NCBI GenBank assembly: GCA_015055745.1
Contig: SVHS01000002.1
Location: forward strand, 62,001 to 126,000
Direction of reading: 5' to 3'
DNA from: Clostridiales bacterium
GTDB taxonomy: Bacteria > Bacillota > Clostridia > Christensenellales > UBA1242
Length of the DNA stretch: 64,000 bases
The translations under genes were made by a program, and so were the position numbers. A model generated the notes under the pieces. That model was not told the origin of the DNA, did no database searches, and worked only from the letters and a program-made list of their open reading frames with translations. Below, one piece after another: positions 19,588 through 30,799 of this stretch (position 1 is its first letter; each line of letters starts with the position of its first letter).

Positions 19588-22500
19588 TATCTAATCCTCA
19601 TCTTATTTCGTAATACTATTATCACCACAGTCACGGTCACTACTACCACCACCACTACCACAATGATCACGATAGCCCAGACGTTTAGAGGCTCTGTGAT
19701 AGTCACTTTGTAGTGATCCCAGATATTACCTGATCCACTTTGTAACTTGATATAATAATCTCCCGCGCCATTTTCCTTAAATGAGATAGTCTTTGTCTGT
19801 AGAATATTAGGTCGATTTTCTTCAGTGATATGTGCTACTTCCATACCATTGACATATACATAGCATTCACCTATCTGCTCGTATAGGATAGCTGGATTGA
19901 ACGATATAGTAAAGCTCTTATTTGTGCTTTCACCCTTAGCTAAAGAACAGTCAATCTTTGGACTTTCACTATTTAATGTAAATGCCAAATCAATAGCTCG
20001 TGATGGATAAAAGTCATCTTTTACCACATATGTGATAGTAAATGTGAGCTTGCCCGCTGAGACTTTTAGATTATTTGCGTTTTCCATGATCTTCTCATAT
20101 GTCACGAGCAAACCACCTATATCACTTGTCTTGATCATAGACAAGAAATCTTCAGTCACATCTAAGTTTGTAGGATTTTTCACCTTCACGATATCATAGC
20201 CACTGAGTGCTGTCAAATCAATAGACGGTCTAGCCTCTTTTACGTTTAAGATAGTAAATCTTAGCTCTTTTACCAAATCATATGTCTGAGTACCGTCCCA
20301 GAATTGTCCAGTGATAGTCACCTTGTATGTACCAAACTCTGAGAAAATATAAGGATTAGTCGTTTGCTTTACTGTGTAATGTTCACCATTTCTAGTAGCA
20401 GTCACAGATATGCTAGATGTCACATATTTTGTGCTAGCATACACTTTGATAGTCACAGCACTATTATAATAAGCATTGTCAATAGGAGCGTGCTCATAAG
20501 CATAAGGCTCTCCTGTCTTTTCATCGACTTTATCTACCACCGCCACCACGGCTACTTCTCTGAGTACCAATAGCTGTAATGTATCCAGTCCGTTAGAAAA
20601 TTTGTGTACATTGCCAGCCTTGTCCAAAAATCTAAATGTATAATCACCATTTCCGATGATAGTATATGAGAAAGTGAATATCTCATCATCAGGATTGACA
20701 TCAGTCATTACACATTCTTCTAAAAGAGTACCATTGTAGCTTACTTCCAAGATGAGCTGATTTTTATTTAATAGCACATCACCTGTATTCAAGTAAGTAC
20801 CATCTAGAGAAATAGTCACACTGCTGTCACTACCGATGATAGAGTAGCTAGTAGTATCATCTTTTAGATAATTATTTTGTGCTGTAGAATCTTCTGTCTT
20901 GACTACACGAAGATTGCTTACCAATTCATCAGTTTCTTTTACTCTCAATATACCTAGGTATACTGTGAAAGTCTCACCCTTACTGATCTTATACATAGAG
21001 AAAGTATAGTCATCGTTGTCCTCTATAATCTCTTCGCCAGAGTTAGTCACATTTTCACTATCACTAAGTACTACTTGCAATTCATCACTGCTGATATATA
21101 GTGGGATAGATGATTTGATATCTCCCCATAAATTCTCGATATTTGTTTGCATTTGAGATGTCAATTCTGATACTTTGTAGCTGGTATTAGAAAATACTGC
21201 CAATCCAGTTTCCACATTTCTTACATAATAGATTTGATTATTGACAGCCTGCACTTCAAATGCATACACTCTATTACCCACATATTTTGACTCTTCTTCA
21301 TTGGTCCATACTTCTACTACCAAGCGATAACGTCCACTACTTTCCGTAGCTGTATTGATGACATAGCTAGAGACATTATTTAGATTGATTTTTCTGTAGC
21401 CATTTTCTAGATTGGTGAAATCCTCCCTATACTCTTCCTTAATCTCATCATATAAGTAATACTTATAAACAAAATATTCACTATCTTCCTTCACCCAAGA
21501 TAAATTCATGATGCCTGATGATGTACTATCTGTCTGTACTGTCGTATCATAATACTCTGCATTATAATACTCGACCATATCCTTCTTTGTACCCTTGGTA
21601 TCTCTTAGATTTACTTCTCCGATAGTATTGTCTATAGTGATATTGTATATCTGTTCAGTTTCTTCGCCATACTTGATTATCACCTTAAATTGATATACTC
21701 CCTGATTTCCACTCAAGAAGTCTCCACCACAGAAAACAATATTCCCCTCATCATTGATTGTTATGTATTCTACATCGTTATTCCATGTGACCCAGTTTTC
21801 ACCATTTTTTCTATATTCAATACTATATGTAAACAACGTCTCGTCTACTGATAGTGTAGCACTGGTATAAGCGTAATAGTCATAATTTGAATGCATTGAT
21901 TCACCATTACCAGCAAACTCTATACTATAAAATTCTTTTCCAGCTGTGTTAAATCTCATTGACTTTGTATCGCCAGTGATATCTGTCATGGAGATTTGAT
22001 ATGTAGTATTTTCCAAACAAAGTAGTTCAGTTTTGCCCAATGGTGTAGTATCGTCTCCTAAACAATATTCTATATTACCATCATCATTGATATTTCCATT
22101 GTAGGTTTCTTCTACATCGTCACCGTCTTTATTTTTATATTTCACCACTATCTTAGTAGCATAGTACCAAATCTTATCTTCTTCGTTATATCTATTGGCT
22201 CCGTTTAGATTGATATAATATGTTTCTTTGTCATCTACAGTTTTCTTCTCTATCAATTGGTTAATATCTAAATCTTTAATCTTATTTGCGTCATATTTAT
22301 TGATAGAAATGCTTGGATATTTTGCTATGATATTTACTTTATCTTCTTTGGTCTCCACTCCTCTATAATAAATAGTAAAAGCATAGTTTCCTGGAGTAGC
22401 GTCATTCAACAACTTTTCAATATCTTTCTGTAAAACTTTTGTGTCTGTATTGGCAAATGTATTGATACCAGTTTTTTCACCAGTAGACGCATTTGATAAT

Positions 22501-25500
22501 TCTATCCTGATAAAACAATCATTTGTCAATGTATCTACATTTACACCATCTTCTTTTACTCCGAAGATATTATAAGTCTCTTTATTCATAGTAGTGCCGA
22601 TAGAGATATTTCCACTTTTACCAGTAGTCATGTTAGCTGTGATAGTACCAGAGAATGACGTCTCACTATCACTATAATACACGATATACTGAGTCTGATT
22701 TCCTGCTGAGTCTATTTCGATCACTTCATAGTAGCCAGCACCATCAAACAATGTGTCAAATGTCATATTGTCAGCCACTGTGACAGAAGTATAACCACTC
22801 CTATATGGTAATGACAAAATATACTTCGAGATATCACTGATAGCTTTACTTACATATATCTCTTTTATATCTTCAGTAGAGTAAGGTGTATCTTTAGTAG
22901 CTCTATAAGCAAATATTTTACCTATATCCTTAGTAGCTTCATAATATTTTGCATATTGATTGGTAAAGAATACTCGTGAATATGTCTCATGATAGCTATT
23001 TTCGTACATTGTATCAGTGCCAAATTGTGCATTGTAATATGATACTAAAGAGTCGCTGTCGTGTAAATTCTTCACATTGACGATCGGAGCTTCTCTATCT
23101 ATTGTGATGGTATATGTAGTCTCATAAAAATCTACAAGATTTCCACTTTCATCATAATAATGATAAGCCCTTAGAGTCGCATCATCTACTTTGTATCTAA
23201 CTTTTACCACATAATACAAAGGCTTAGTCAAGCTATCTTCATCTATATTTCCTACTTCATCTCGCAATATAGTATCTAGATATACACTATATCCACCATT
23301 TGTATTATTTACTACTACTTTTTGTCCATTTGATAAAGTACCAGCACCATTTAGAGTATACAAAGCTCCATCTTTCGTGGTGTCTATATAAGATTTGCTA
23401 CCATTGTTATAATGTTGCTCTATCACTAGATAGTCAGGGTCTACCTGAGCATACTCTGTCACGTCAGTCTTATATGCCGGTATATCCAGCTTGAGATATT
23501 CTTGACTGACACTTACATTGTACTGATAATTTTCTTCACCAGTAGTGCCCACTTTATAAGAGTCTACAGCTTGTAGATTGTCACCTCTATTTCCATTTGT
23601 TATCTCTATCTCAGGTCCAACCTCATCTTTTGTGATCTCGAAGCCTAAGTAGATTTTATTTGTATTCTTATCAGTATCCAATACATTATCTGATATAGCT
23701 ACAATATATCTACCTGGTAAATATATCCAATGAGCATTGTTTTGATCGATCACTAGTTTGTCCAATAAAGTGGTATTATGCTGATTTAGATAATTATATA
23801 TATTTACAGTGAAATATCCTTTTGTGAGTTCGCCGATATCTCCTTCGAAGATTTTTTCAGTATCACCAGTCACCTGCTTATGAATATCATCAAAGTACAC
23901 CGCGAAAGACAACCTACCTGCCTCATATCCAGCACTGCTCTCATTTTCAGCGCTAAAATATTTACCAGCTGGGATACTTAACGTAGCAGGAAGCTTATTT
24001 GTAGTGAGATAGATACCGTATTCTTGATCCACGATTTTGTCTGGAGCATAGCCAAATGTAGCAGTAGGCGCATTTGCTTGAGTAAAGTCATTGAAGCTAG
24101 TTTCTTGCTCCAATAGTCCTATCTGGATATTTTGACCTATACTTGTGCTGATAATGCCGTTTCTATCCACGATAAAATAATACTTTTTGGTTAGCTCATC
24201 GTGGTCAAGATGCGCTCCTTTATCTACATATGACCTTGTGACTACATATAGACCAGGCTGGGTATTCACATCACTGCCACCAAATGATACAAATCCTCTA
24301 TTTCCTACTTGCACTGCACCGTTTTGGAATAAGCTATTAGCAAACAAAGGCACATCTTTTCTACTTAGTGTATAAAAGTAAGTGTTTTTATTATATGAAG
24401 TAGTATCTAGAGTATAATAATCATATTTTACTTCTTTTACTTCGTAGTTTCCGCTACCGATATTCCACACGAACACCACTTTCGTTGAAGAAGTAGCTTT
24501 CGCCTCTGTGATACCACTGATTTCGCCATCGTCACTACCTGTGTATAATCTTTTTGCCTTTGCTGTATCCCCACCATTTTCATCTGTATCAGCCATAGAT
24601 ATATTGAGAGTATCTGAATAAAAAGCCATACCTCTAGCATTGTCTGTATTGATCTCTATCTCCATAAAAGACGATGAATCATGAGGCTCGATCACCATAG
24701 AGCTATAAGTATGATTTTCTCCTATGATATACAGTGTCCTCACATATGAAGTATTAGCGGATTTTTCATAATTCAATGTACCTTTGTTTGATGCGATCGC
24801 ATTGTCTATACTATCATCATCATATGCTACTATGCCTTTATTCACTACAGTAAGATAAATGTCATTACCATTCTTTTGGAATAATTTAGCTAAGGCATTT
24901 TTATTATTATGATTTCCTTCATAATATTTATCATCAAAGTTTAAATTGATGACCTTACTTATTTCATCATCTGCTGTAGTATTATCATCAGGTGTCACAC
25001 CTAGCTTAAATGCTTTGTATTTTGCTATGTCATAGTGAATTGTATCGTTAAACATTTGGAACTTTCCAGTCACAAATTCACTTTCGATATTGAAGTAAGC
25101 CTCAGTCCTATCTATCACTAGAGCATAATTGCAAGTATTTCCCGCCTGATCTGTAAGAGTGATAAAATATATACCCTGATCAAACAATATACAATCATCT
25201 TCTACCAATGCACGAGAGTCCGCTTTCCTAATCTCATACCCAGTCTGCACCTCTCCGAGTCCATAGTTTGTAGTAATCCAAGCCTCATTGTTTACATAAG
25301 TCGGTTTATCTGAGTTTACCTCGATAGGAGCATAAGAATATTTCGCAGTGATGAGCGCTCCACTAGCCTTATTGTCCCATAGCATGGTCACATAAGAGTC
25401 AGTGATAGCATTGGTGATAGGCACATAGTCTCCATATTTATCTTGAGCAAAAGCATAATGATTTTCACCATTGCTACTCTTCTCAGCTATCACATAAGGC

Positions 25501-27668
25501 ACTACATTGCTGATATCTTGCTTATCAATAGTAAACATCTTGTATGTAGCAGATTCGCCTTCACCTTGTAGCCTGATAAGGTATTGTACATATTGACCGT
25601 CTTGTACATTTACACCTATAGGACCACCATTTGATAAAGTATTTTCACTTAATGTCAACAGCTCTTCACGAGTCGCATATTTTTTGTTGGTGCTAGCATA
25701 ATAATATCCCTTGACTTCTTTTTCAAAAATCTTAGGCTCTTCCCATGTCACAGTCACGCTAGTATTAGTGTAGCCATCACCACCTACATGATTGCCCTTT
25801 GTATCCACTACAGAGACATCGATAGTCTTGGCAGTAAACTCAAATGCAAATACTTGTCTATATGTTTTATTTGCACCACTAGCCTCTTTTCCGACGATCA
25901 CATCTATAAATACCACATAATATCCAGTACTATTGAATGATGTCTGATTTGTATATCGATTTCCTACACCGTCACTAAAGTCAGACTTTGCGCTAAAGAT
26001 ATAGAAGCTTGTATCAGCAAACTCACTATTTCCAGATAGAGACAATGAACCTTGATTTGTCTTTGGGACATTTATCCCTGATATGTCTAATGTAGATATG
26101 CTTGTCACTATATTATCTTTAGTCAAGTTTTTAAGCTCATCATCGTCATAGCCCAATCCCCTTAGCTGAGCATTGATAAGCGAATCTTCACTATCTTGAT
26201 CATCGGCTACTCCATCGTCTAAGATCACTGTACCTTCACGTTTAGTAGAAGGAATAGTCGTATACATAAAGCCTATCTTCTCGTCCTTAAATGCTGACAT
26301 ATCGCGACTTCTTTCATAGCCATTTGGCACAAACAAATCCACACAATCACTAGCATGTGCACTAGTAGCCAATTCATAATACTTCATCTGCGCAGATTCA
26401 AAGCCAGCCTTAGAATAATCTAAATTAAATCCTTGGATATTCAATTTTTTATCCGGAATAGCCATATCGATATTTGGAGCATTATGAGCATTGTATCCAT
26501 CGTAAATATATTCAAAATGGAATAAGTAAGTACCCGGCTCAGTCAACATCACCGTAAGTAGATTTGTAGTATTATTATTTTTATATCTAGATAATTTTAA
26601 AGTTTCATATCTTGTACCTTCATTATTTGCAATTTCACAGCTCAGATTAGCTTCACCCATGCCTAGATTTTGAGTGACAGTAGTATTGTAAGTATATGTC
26701 GTCACTTTTCTATTTGCAGTATGAGTATAGCTCATCTTAAACTTTGTATAATCATATGTCAAAGTAGGATAAGATACAGTTTTGTCTGTATTGAAACCGT
26801 TTTGGCCGATATAATAGTTTACGTATTCTTCTCCACTAGCAGGAGTCTTGCTAAACTCCACCGAATTATTTTCGTCCCAGCCTAGGGTAGGCTCTGCCGT
26901 ATAAGTGACTCCGTCGATATTTACTTTTTCAGTATAAGAACTATTGAATATTAAATAAAAGCAGAATGTTTCTTCATATACTTGCTGATTGTTTTTAGAA
27001 TATGTAAATGTAAATTCATAGTATCCTTCACTAGCGCTATCTTGAGTGATAAGATATGCAAAGTCTAGGTAAAGAGCGCCACTAATACTCACATTTCTCA
27101 CTCCTGGTAAGTCCACATAGTCTAACTTTCCATCTCCATTTATATCACCCCTGTTGAGAGTTATATTAAGGGTAGTCAATTCAGCCGTGATAGTATTATC
27201 AGCTATCTTCACTTCTGTCTTAACAGAATCTTTCTTCACCACATACTGACCTATAGACACCATCACCGCTTCTTGAGTGTTTGTATTCGTTTCTGACACA
27301 TAATTATCTCCAGACTTGACATTGTCCAGCTTGATAAACTGTCCATTGTCCACAACGGTCTTTGAATCATCACCATTTGCAATGTCACTAAAAGAATAAG
27401 AATCATCGTAATTGTAGAAAGTATTATCTCCAGTAAAACTAGAGCTGGTATCATTTGATTTTACTCTAACCTTCTCGACTGACATAATGATATCGTCGCC
27501 GTACAACGCACTAAAAGTCTTACCATCTACTGTGGTGATAGTAGACGCCGGCGCTGCATACACTCCGTTTCCCTTTGGCTTCACACCAAAGCTCAAACAA
27601 ACACCAGCAGTAAACAATACTACTAATGTTAACATTAACTTTAGACTAAACTTAACTTTCCCCTTCAA
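19587..27668 (-). CDS. Giant (2693 aa) surface protein: signal peptide, many Ig-like/bacterial Big-type repeats, C-terminal TM anchor
   Basis: N-terminal signal sequence (MKGKVKFSLKLMLTLVVLFTAGVCLSFG), recurrent 'AGN...GxY...' beta repeats, C-terminal VWAIVIIVVVVVVVVTVTVVIIVLRNKMRIR. Confidence 0.9.
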   Translation of the reverse strand: MKGKVKFSLKLMLTLVVLFTAGVCLSFGVKPKGNGVYAAPASTITTVDGKTFSALYGDDIIMSVEKVRVKSNDTSSSFTGDNTFYNYDDSYSFSDIANGDDSKTVVDNGQFIKLDNVKSGDNYVSETNTNTQEAVMVSIGQYVVKKDSVKTEVKIADNTITAELTTLNITLNRGDINGDGKLDYVDLPGVRNVSISGALYLDFAYLITQDSASEGYYEFTFTYSKNNQQVYEETFCFYLIFNSSYTEKVNIDGVTYTAEPTLGWDENNSVEFSKTPASGEEYVNYYIGQNGFNTDKTVSYPTLTYDYTKFKMSYTHTANRKVTTYTYNTTVTQNLGMGEANLSCEIANNEGTRYETLKLSRYKNNNTTNLLTVMLTEPGTYLFHFEYIYDGYNAHNAPNIDMAIPDKKLNIQGFNLDYSKAGFESAQMKYYELATSAHASDCVDLFVPNGYERSRDMSAFKDEKIGFMYTTIPSTKREGTVILDDGVADDQDSEDSLINAQLRGLGYDDDELKNLTKDNIVTSISTLDISGINVPKTNQGSLSLSGNSEFADTSFYIFSAKSDFSDGVGNRYTNQTSFNSTGYYVVFIDVIVGKEASGANKTYRQVFAFEFTAKTIDVSVVDTKGNHVGGDGYTNTSVTVTWEEPKIFEKEVKGYYYASTNKKYATREELLTLSENTLSNGGPIGVNVQDGQYVQYLIRLQGEGESATYKMFTIDKQDISNVVPYVIAEKSSNGENHYAFAQDKYGDYVPITNAITDSYVTMLWDNKASGALITAKYSYAPIEVNSDKPTYVNNEAWITTNYGLGEVQTGYEIRKADSRALVEDDCILFDQGIYFITLTDQAGNTCNYALVIDRTEAYFNIESEFVTGKFQMFNDTIHYDIAKYKAFKLGVTPDDNTTADDEISKVINLNFDDKYYEGNHNNKNALAKLFQKNGNDIYLTVVNKGIVAYDDDSIDNAIASNKGTLNYEKSANTSYVRTLYIIGENHTYSSMVIEPHDSSSFMEIEINTDNARGMAFYSDTLNISMADTDENGGDTAKAKRLYTGSDDGEISGITEAKATSSTKVVFVWNIGSGNYEVKEVKYDYYTLDTTSYNKNTYFYTLSRKDVPLFANSLFQNGAVQVGNRGFVSFGGSDVNTQPGLYVVTRSYVDKGAHLDHDELTKKYYFIVDRNGIISTSIGQNIQIGLLEQETSFNDFTQANAPTATFGYAPDKIVDQEYGIYLTTNKLPATLSIPAGKYFSAENESSAGYEAGRLSFAVYFDDIHKQVTGDTEKIFEGDIGELTKGYFTVNIYNYLNQHNTTLLDKLVIDQNNAHWIYLPGRYIVAISDNVLDTDKNTNKIYLGFEITKDEVGPEIEITNGNRGDNLQAVDSYKVGTTGEENYQYNVSVSQEYLKLDIPAYKTDVTEYAQVDPDYLVIEQHYNNGSKSYIDTTKDGALYTLNGAGTLSNGQKVVVNNTNGGYSVYLDTILRDEVGNIDEDSLTKPLYYVVKVRYKVDDATLRAYHYYDESGNLVDFYETTYTITIDREAPIVNVKNLHDSDSLVSYYNAQFGTDTMYENSYHETYSRVFFTNQYAKYYEATKDIGKIFAYRATKDTPYSTEDIKEIYVSKAISDISKYILSLPYRSGYTSVTVADNMTFDTLFDGAGYYEVIEIDSAGNQTQYIVYYSDSETSFSGTITANMTTGKSGNISIGTTMNKETYNIFGVKEDGVNVDTLTNDCFIRIELSNASTGEKTGINTFANTDTKVLQKDIEKLLNDATPGNYAFTIYYRGVETKEDKVNIIAKYPSISINKYDANKIKDLDINQLIEKKTVDDKETYYINLNGANRYNEEDKIWYYATKIVVKYKNKDGDDVEETYNGNINDDGNIEYCLGDDTTPLGKTELLCLENTTYQISMTDITGDTKSMRFNTAGKEFYSIEFAGNGESMHSNYDYYAYTSATLSVDETLFTYSIEYRKNGENWVTWNNDVEYITINDEGNIVFCGGDFLSGNQGVYQFKVIIKYGEETEQIYNITIDNTIGEVNLRDTKGTKKDMVEYYNAEYYDTTVQTDSTSSGIMNLSWVKEDSEYFVYKYYLYDEIKEEYREDFTNLENGYRKINLNNVSSYVINTATESSGRYRLVVEVWTNEEESKYVGNRVYAFEVQAVNNQIYYVRNVETGLAVFSNTSYKVSELTSQMQTNIENLWGDIKSSIPLYISSDELQVVLSDSENVTNSGEEIIEDNDDYTFSMYKISKGETFTVYLGILRVKETDELVSNLRVVKTEDSTAQNNYLKDDTTSYSIIGSDSSVTISLDGTYLNTGDVLLNKNQLILEVSYNGTLLEECVMTDVNPDDEIFTFSYTIIGNGDYTFRFLDKAGNVHKFSNGLDTLQLLVLREVAVVAVVDKVDEKTGEPYAYEHAPIDNAYYNSAVTIKVYASTKYVTSSISVTATRNGEHYTVKQTTNPYIFSEFGTYKVTITGQFWDGTQTYDLVKELRFTILNVKEARPSIDLTALSGYDIVKVKNPTNLDVTEDFLSMIKTSDIGGLLVTYEKIMENANNLKVSAGKLTFTITYVVKDDFYPSRAIDLAFTLNSESPKIDCSLAKGESTNKSFTISFNPAILYEQIGECYVYVNGMEVAHITEENRPNILQTKTISFKENGAGDYYIKLQSGSGNIWDHYKVTITEPLNVWAIVIIVVVVVVVVTVTVVIIVLRNKMRIR

Positions 27669-27951
27669 AGTGATCCCCTTTTTATTTTCCCAAATCAGAG
27701 AGAAAATATTTGTATTTTGATATAAGAATTATATCATATCAAAAAGTAAAAAACAAATAAATAATATTTATTTTTTAACATTTTCAAAAGCACTATACCA
27801 TAGGGATAAATTCATTTTTTGAAAAATTAAAAAATATTTATTCAAACAAATTACTTTATTTATTTTTATAATTTAATAAAAATTTTAAAAATTTATCAAA
27901 AATCAATAAAAAATACACCAAAAATAATGATTTTAGCGTATTTTTAAAAGT

Positions 27952-29388
27952 TTATATCAATTTTTCCACATCTTTTACAGTGACTAACTTCATAGTTTTA
28001 GCAAACTCTAAAGTATTGGCATCTATATAGTAAAAGTATACCCCATCGATCCTCTCCGTGATAAATTCATATGCAGATATCTCTGTTCCGCTGTCCAAAC
28101 GGATAATGGCCTTGCTAGACTTGATCACAATATAGTCAAATCCTAAGAGTTTTTCCGCTTCATCAACGCTAGCATTAAATTCTATTTCCCTATCCACATG
28201 ATTTAAAGCATAATTTACTGCCTCAAAACCTATAATCTCTTGAGCAGTCAAATCCACTTTCACTTTCACAAGATCAGGATACATGATCACACCATCAATC
28301 ACTGGAGCTAAATTAATATATGCCACATTTTGATTGACTTCTTGCCATACACTTTCCATACTCTCAAATCCAATGTTGTTTGCAAAATTTTTAGCCATTT
28401 CTTGAGCTTCTTCTTTAGATATTATAGGGTCCCCGCCTTCCGCATATCCTGAAATAGTAATCAATAATCCACCACGCTTGCTGACCTGAGCATTAAATTT
28501 TTTATCATCAACACTCACTTCATAGTCATACGTAGAAATATCACCATTTGTCTCTTGCAAAAATGAGATTTCCACATCTTTTCGATTGCTGTACACAGTG
28601 TTTTGTAGATAATTTCTTGCTTCCGCTTCCGTTATTTCTTTTTCTGGTAAACCTTTTACCTCAGCAGTCTCCAATGCTGTAGAAAATGGCCCATCAAATA
28701 TCATAGACGGATATTCTATAGCTTCACTCGTAAGATTTCCCATACCCGCAGAAAGTTCATTCATTCCAGTACCATCAAACACACTTGCATCTACAAAATT
28801 AAAATTACTATCATACATTCCAAAGCTTTGCTCATTAAAATTTGACTTTATTTCTCCTACCACGATAGCAATTCTATCAAACAATAACTCTTGTTCTACA
28901 GTCAAATCTTCACCCTTATTTAATACAGTAGAATACGCTTCACACACCCCATTTACTTGATTGAAAAATTTTGTGGCAGACACTACATTTTCCTCATCTA
29001 TGGGTAGCACACTGAGTCCAGCCAAGATATAATTACAGTCTTGCATCATATCTTGCATTGTGCTAAGTTTTGATTGTTTTGTATTAAGAGTAGCATACTT
29101 TGACAAATCCACTGCTAGATTGTTTACATTGTCCACCATAGAATAATAGCTGGCAGTATACACTCCTTCCAATACATTCGCATTTTGTTTGCTAGAATTA
29201 TATATCTGATAATATGCAATTAATACACAAGTCAAAATAATCAACAAGCTCACTATAGTCACTATCAATACTGGGATTATTTTTTGTGCATTACTTTTTT
29301 GTTTTGTTTTTTTATCTTCATTTACTTTTGACTGATTATTTTCTTTTGCCTCATTATAATCAACACTTGTAATCTTTTTATTGTCCAT
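27952..29388 (-). CDS. ypeB: Germination protein YpeB
   Basis: N-terminal TM, YpeB-type domains (NNLAVDLSKYATLNTKQSKLSTMQDM; PepSY-like C-terminus); directly downstream of sleB. Confidence 0.93.
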   Translation of the reverse strand: MDNKKITSVDYNEAKENNQSKVNEDKKTKQKSNAQKIIPVLIVTIVSLLIILTCVLIAYYQIYNSSKQNANVLEGVYTASYYSMVDNVNNLAVDLSKYATLNTKQSKLSTMQDMMQDCNYILAGLSVLPIDEENVVSATKFFNQVNGVCEAYSTVLNKGEDLTVEQELLFDRIAIVVGEIKSNFNEQSFGMYDSNFNFVDASVFDGTGMNELSAGMGNLTSEAIEYPSMIFDGPFSTALETAEVKGLPEKEITEAEARNYLQNTVYSNRKDVEISFLQETNGDISTYDYEVSVDDKKFNAQVSKRGGLLITISGYAEGGDPIISKEEAQEMAKNFANNIGFESMESVWQEVNQNVAYINLAPVIDGVIMYPDLVKVKVDLTAQEIIGFEAVNYALNHVDREIEFNASVDEAEKLLGFDYIVIKSSKAIIRLDSGTEISAYEFITERIDGVYFYYIDANTLEFAKTMKLVTVKDVEKLI

Positions 29389-29492
29389 AATTTCTCCTTG
29401 TTTATTTTTAGAAAATTATTTAAAAATTTATTAAATATTATATTTTTTAATAAAAATAATTAATTTTTTATTATTTTTTTAATATTTTTTTA

Positions 29493-30191
29493 TTACACAG
29501 CAAATACATGCTTTCCTATCTGTGTCACTTTTTTAGTGGTCCATATCCACTTGCTAGTAGCAGTAGCTGGATTGTAATAATACACACAGCCGTAAGTAGG
29601 ATCCCAACCATTTAACGCATCATCAGCCGCCTGATATGCTGTCTGATTTGGCTCTAGATTTATCTGTCCATCATTCACTGCTGTAAAAGCCCATGGTTGA
29701 TAGATTACTCCTGCCACAGTATTTGGAAATCTACTATCTTCTACACGATTTAATACCACAGCACCAATAGCCACTTGACCAGTATAACTTTCTCCTCTAG
29801 CCTCAGCATAGATAACTTTCGCTAATAGGTATCTATCATTGCTATTATAATTTGAACTACTAGTAGTATTCTTCACACTCAAACCCATTTTTGCTGCAGT
29901 AAGTGGACCTACTATACCGTCTTGCGTTAGCCCATATCTTTTTTGGAAAGCTTTGACAGCAGCCTTTGTCTTTGGTCCGTTTATACCATCTACATTACCT
30001 TTATAATATCCCCATTTTTTTAGTCTTTTTTGCACCTCTGTGGTGTCTGCCGTCGCTGCAGACACAGTATCCAGTGTAGCAATGGTTTCTACAACCTCAG
30101 ACTGATGAGGAGCATTTACCGCTCCGACACTAGTCGCCACACCTAATAGTCCGCATACTAGCACCATCATAAATATCATCATTTTTTTCAT
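29493..30191 (-). CDS. sleB: Spore cortex-lytic enzyme SleB (PG-binding + hydrolase_2)
   Basis: PG_binding_1 (VQKRLKKWGYYKGNVDGINGPKTKAAVKAFQKRYGL) and 'LLAKVIYAEARGESYTGQVAIGAVVLNRV'. Confidence 0.95.
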   Translation of the reverse strand: MKKMMIFMMVLVCGLLGVATSVGAVNAPHQSEVVETIATLDTVSAATADTTEVQKRLKKWGYYKGNVDGINGPKTKAAVKAFQKRYGLTQDGIVGPLTAAKMGLSVKNTTSSSNYNSNDRYLLAKVIYAEARGESYTGQVAIGAVVLNRVEDSRFPNTVAGVIYQPWAFTAVNDGQINLEPNQTAYQAADDALNGWDPTYGCVYYYNPATATSKWIWTTKKVTQIGKHVFAV

Positions 30192-30200
30192 AATCTCTCC

Positions 30201-30722
30201 CTAATTAAACAAATAATCAAACCATTCAGCGATTTTTGATTTATATTTAATTTGGATATTGTTTTCGTTTTTATTCACAAAACATAAAGGCGGATACATC
30301 ACACACCACCAATTATCACCCTCAGCTTCACCAAGCTCCACTATCACAGCATCATAATACCCAGATTCAAGCGTCGTATTACTGTATGTCCTAGTCGGAA
30401 AATACTCATTAGAGACTTTTATATTTACACTATAATTAAAACCTTTGTTTCTTAAAATTTGATCACATTTTTTGGACAATTCCACACTCTTTTCTTCCAC
30501 TACTTGTATTGCTTTTTCTTTGCTCTCTATATTGCAAAACTCAGGAGTTAAATACTCCACCAAAAAAGCCTTTATTTCATACTTGACACTCTGATCCACT
30601 GCACTATTGCTATTCGCTCTTATATGTAGTCTTAGATAATCATATTCTTCTTTTTGAGGAACACACAAGGCACCCACTATCACAAACATCACCAAACAAA
30701 TAACATAAATAAATTTTTTCAT
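30201..30722 (-). CDS. spoIIR: Stage II sporulation protein R
   Basis: 'LRLHIRANSNSAVDQSVKYEIKAFL' and 'WWCVMYPPLCFV'; the ORF-track start at 30845 extends into the neighbouring gene, ATG at 30722 preferred. Confidence 0.93.
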   Translation of the reverse strand: MKKFIYVICLVMFVIVGALCVPQKEEYDYLRLHIRANSNSAVDQSVKYEIKAFLVEYLTPEFCNIESKEKAIQVVEEKSVELSKKCDQILRNKGFNYSVNIKVSNEYFPTRTYSNTTLESGYYDAVIVELGEAEGDNWWCVMYPPLCFVNKNENNIQIKYKSKIAEWFDYLFN

Positions 30723-30739
30723 ATCTAGATAATCGGTAG

Positions 30740-30776
30740 AAAAAATAAAAAAATACGCAAATTTTATGCGTATTTT
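30740..30776 (-). terminator. Terminator downstream of the amidase gene
   Basis: AAATACGCA/TGCGTATTT stem followed on the minus strand by a T-rich run. Confidence 0.75.
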
Positions 30777-30799
30777 GATGGTTTTTTGTAAATTTTTAT

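Noticed and set aside
19339-19713. 124-aa plus-strand ORF antisense to the thioesterase and giant gene
   Set aside because: The Thr-run 'TTVTVTTTTTTTTMI' is the reverse complement of the poly-Val TM codons; shadow ORF
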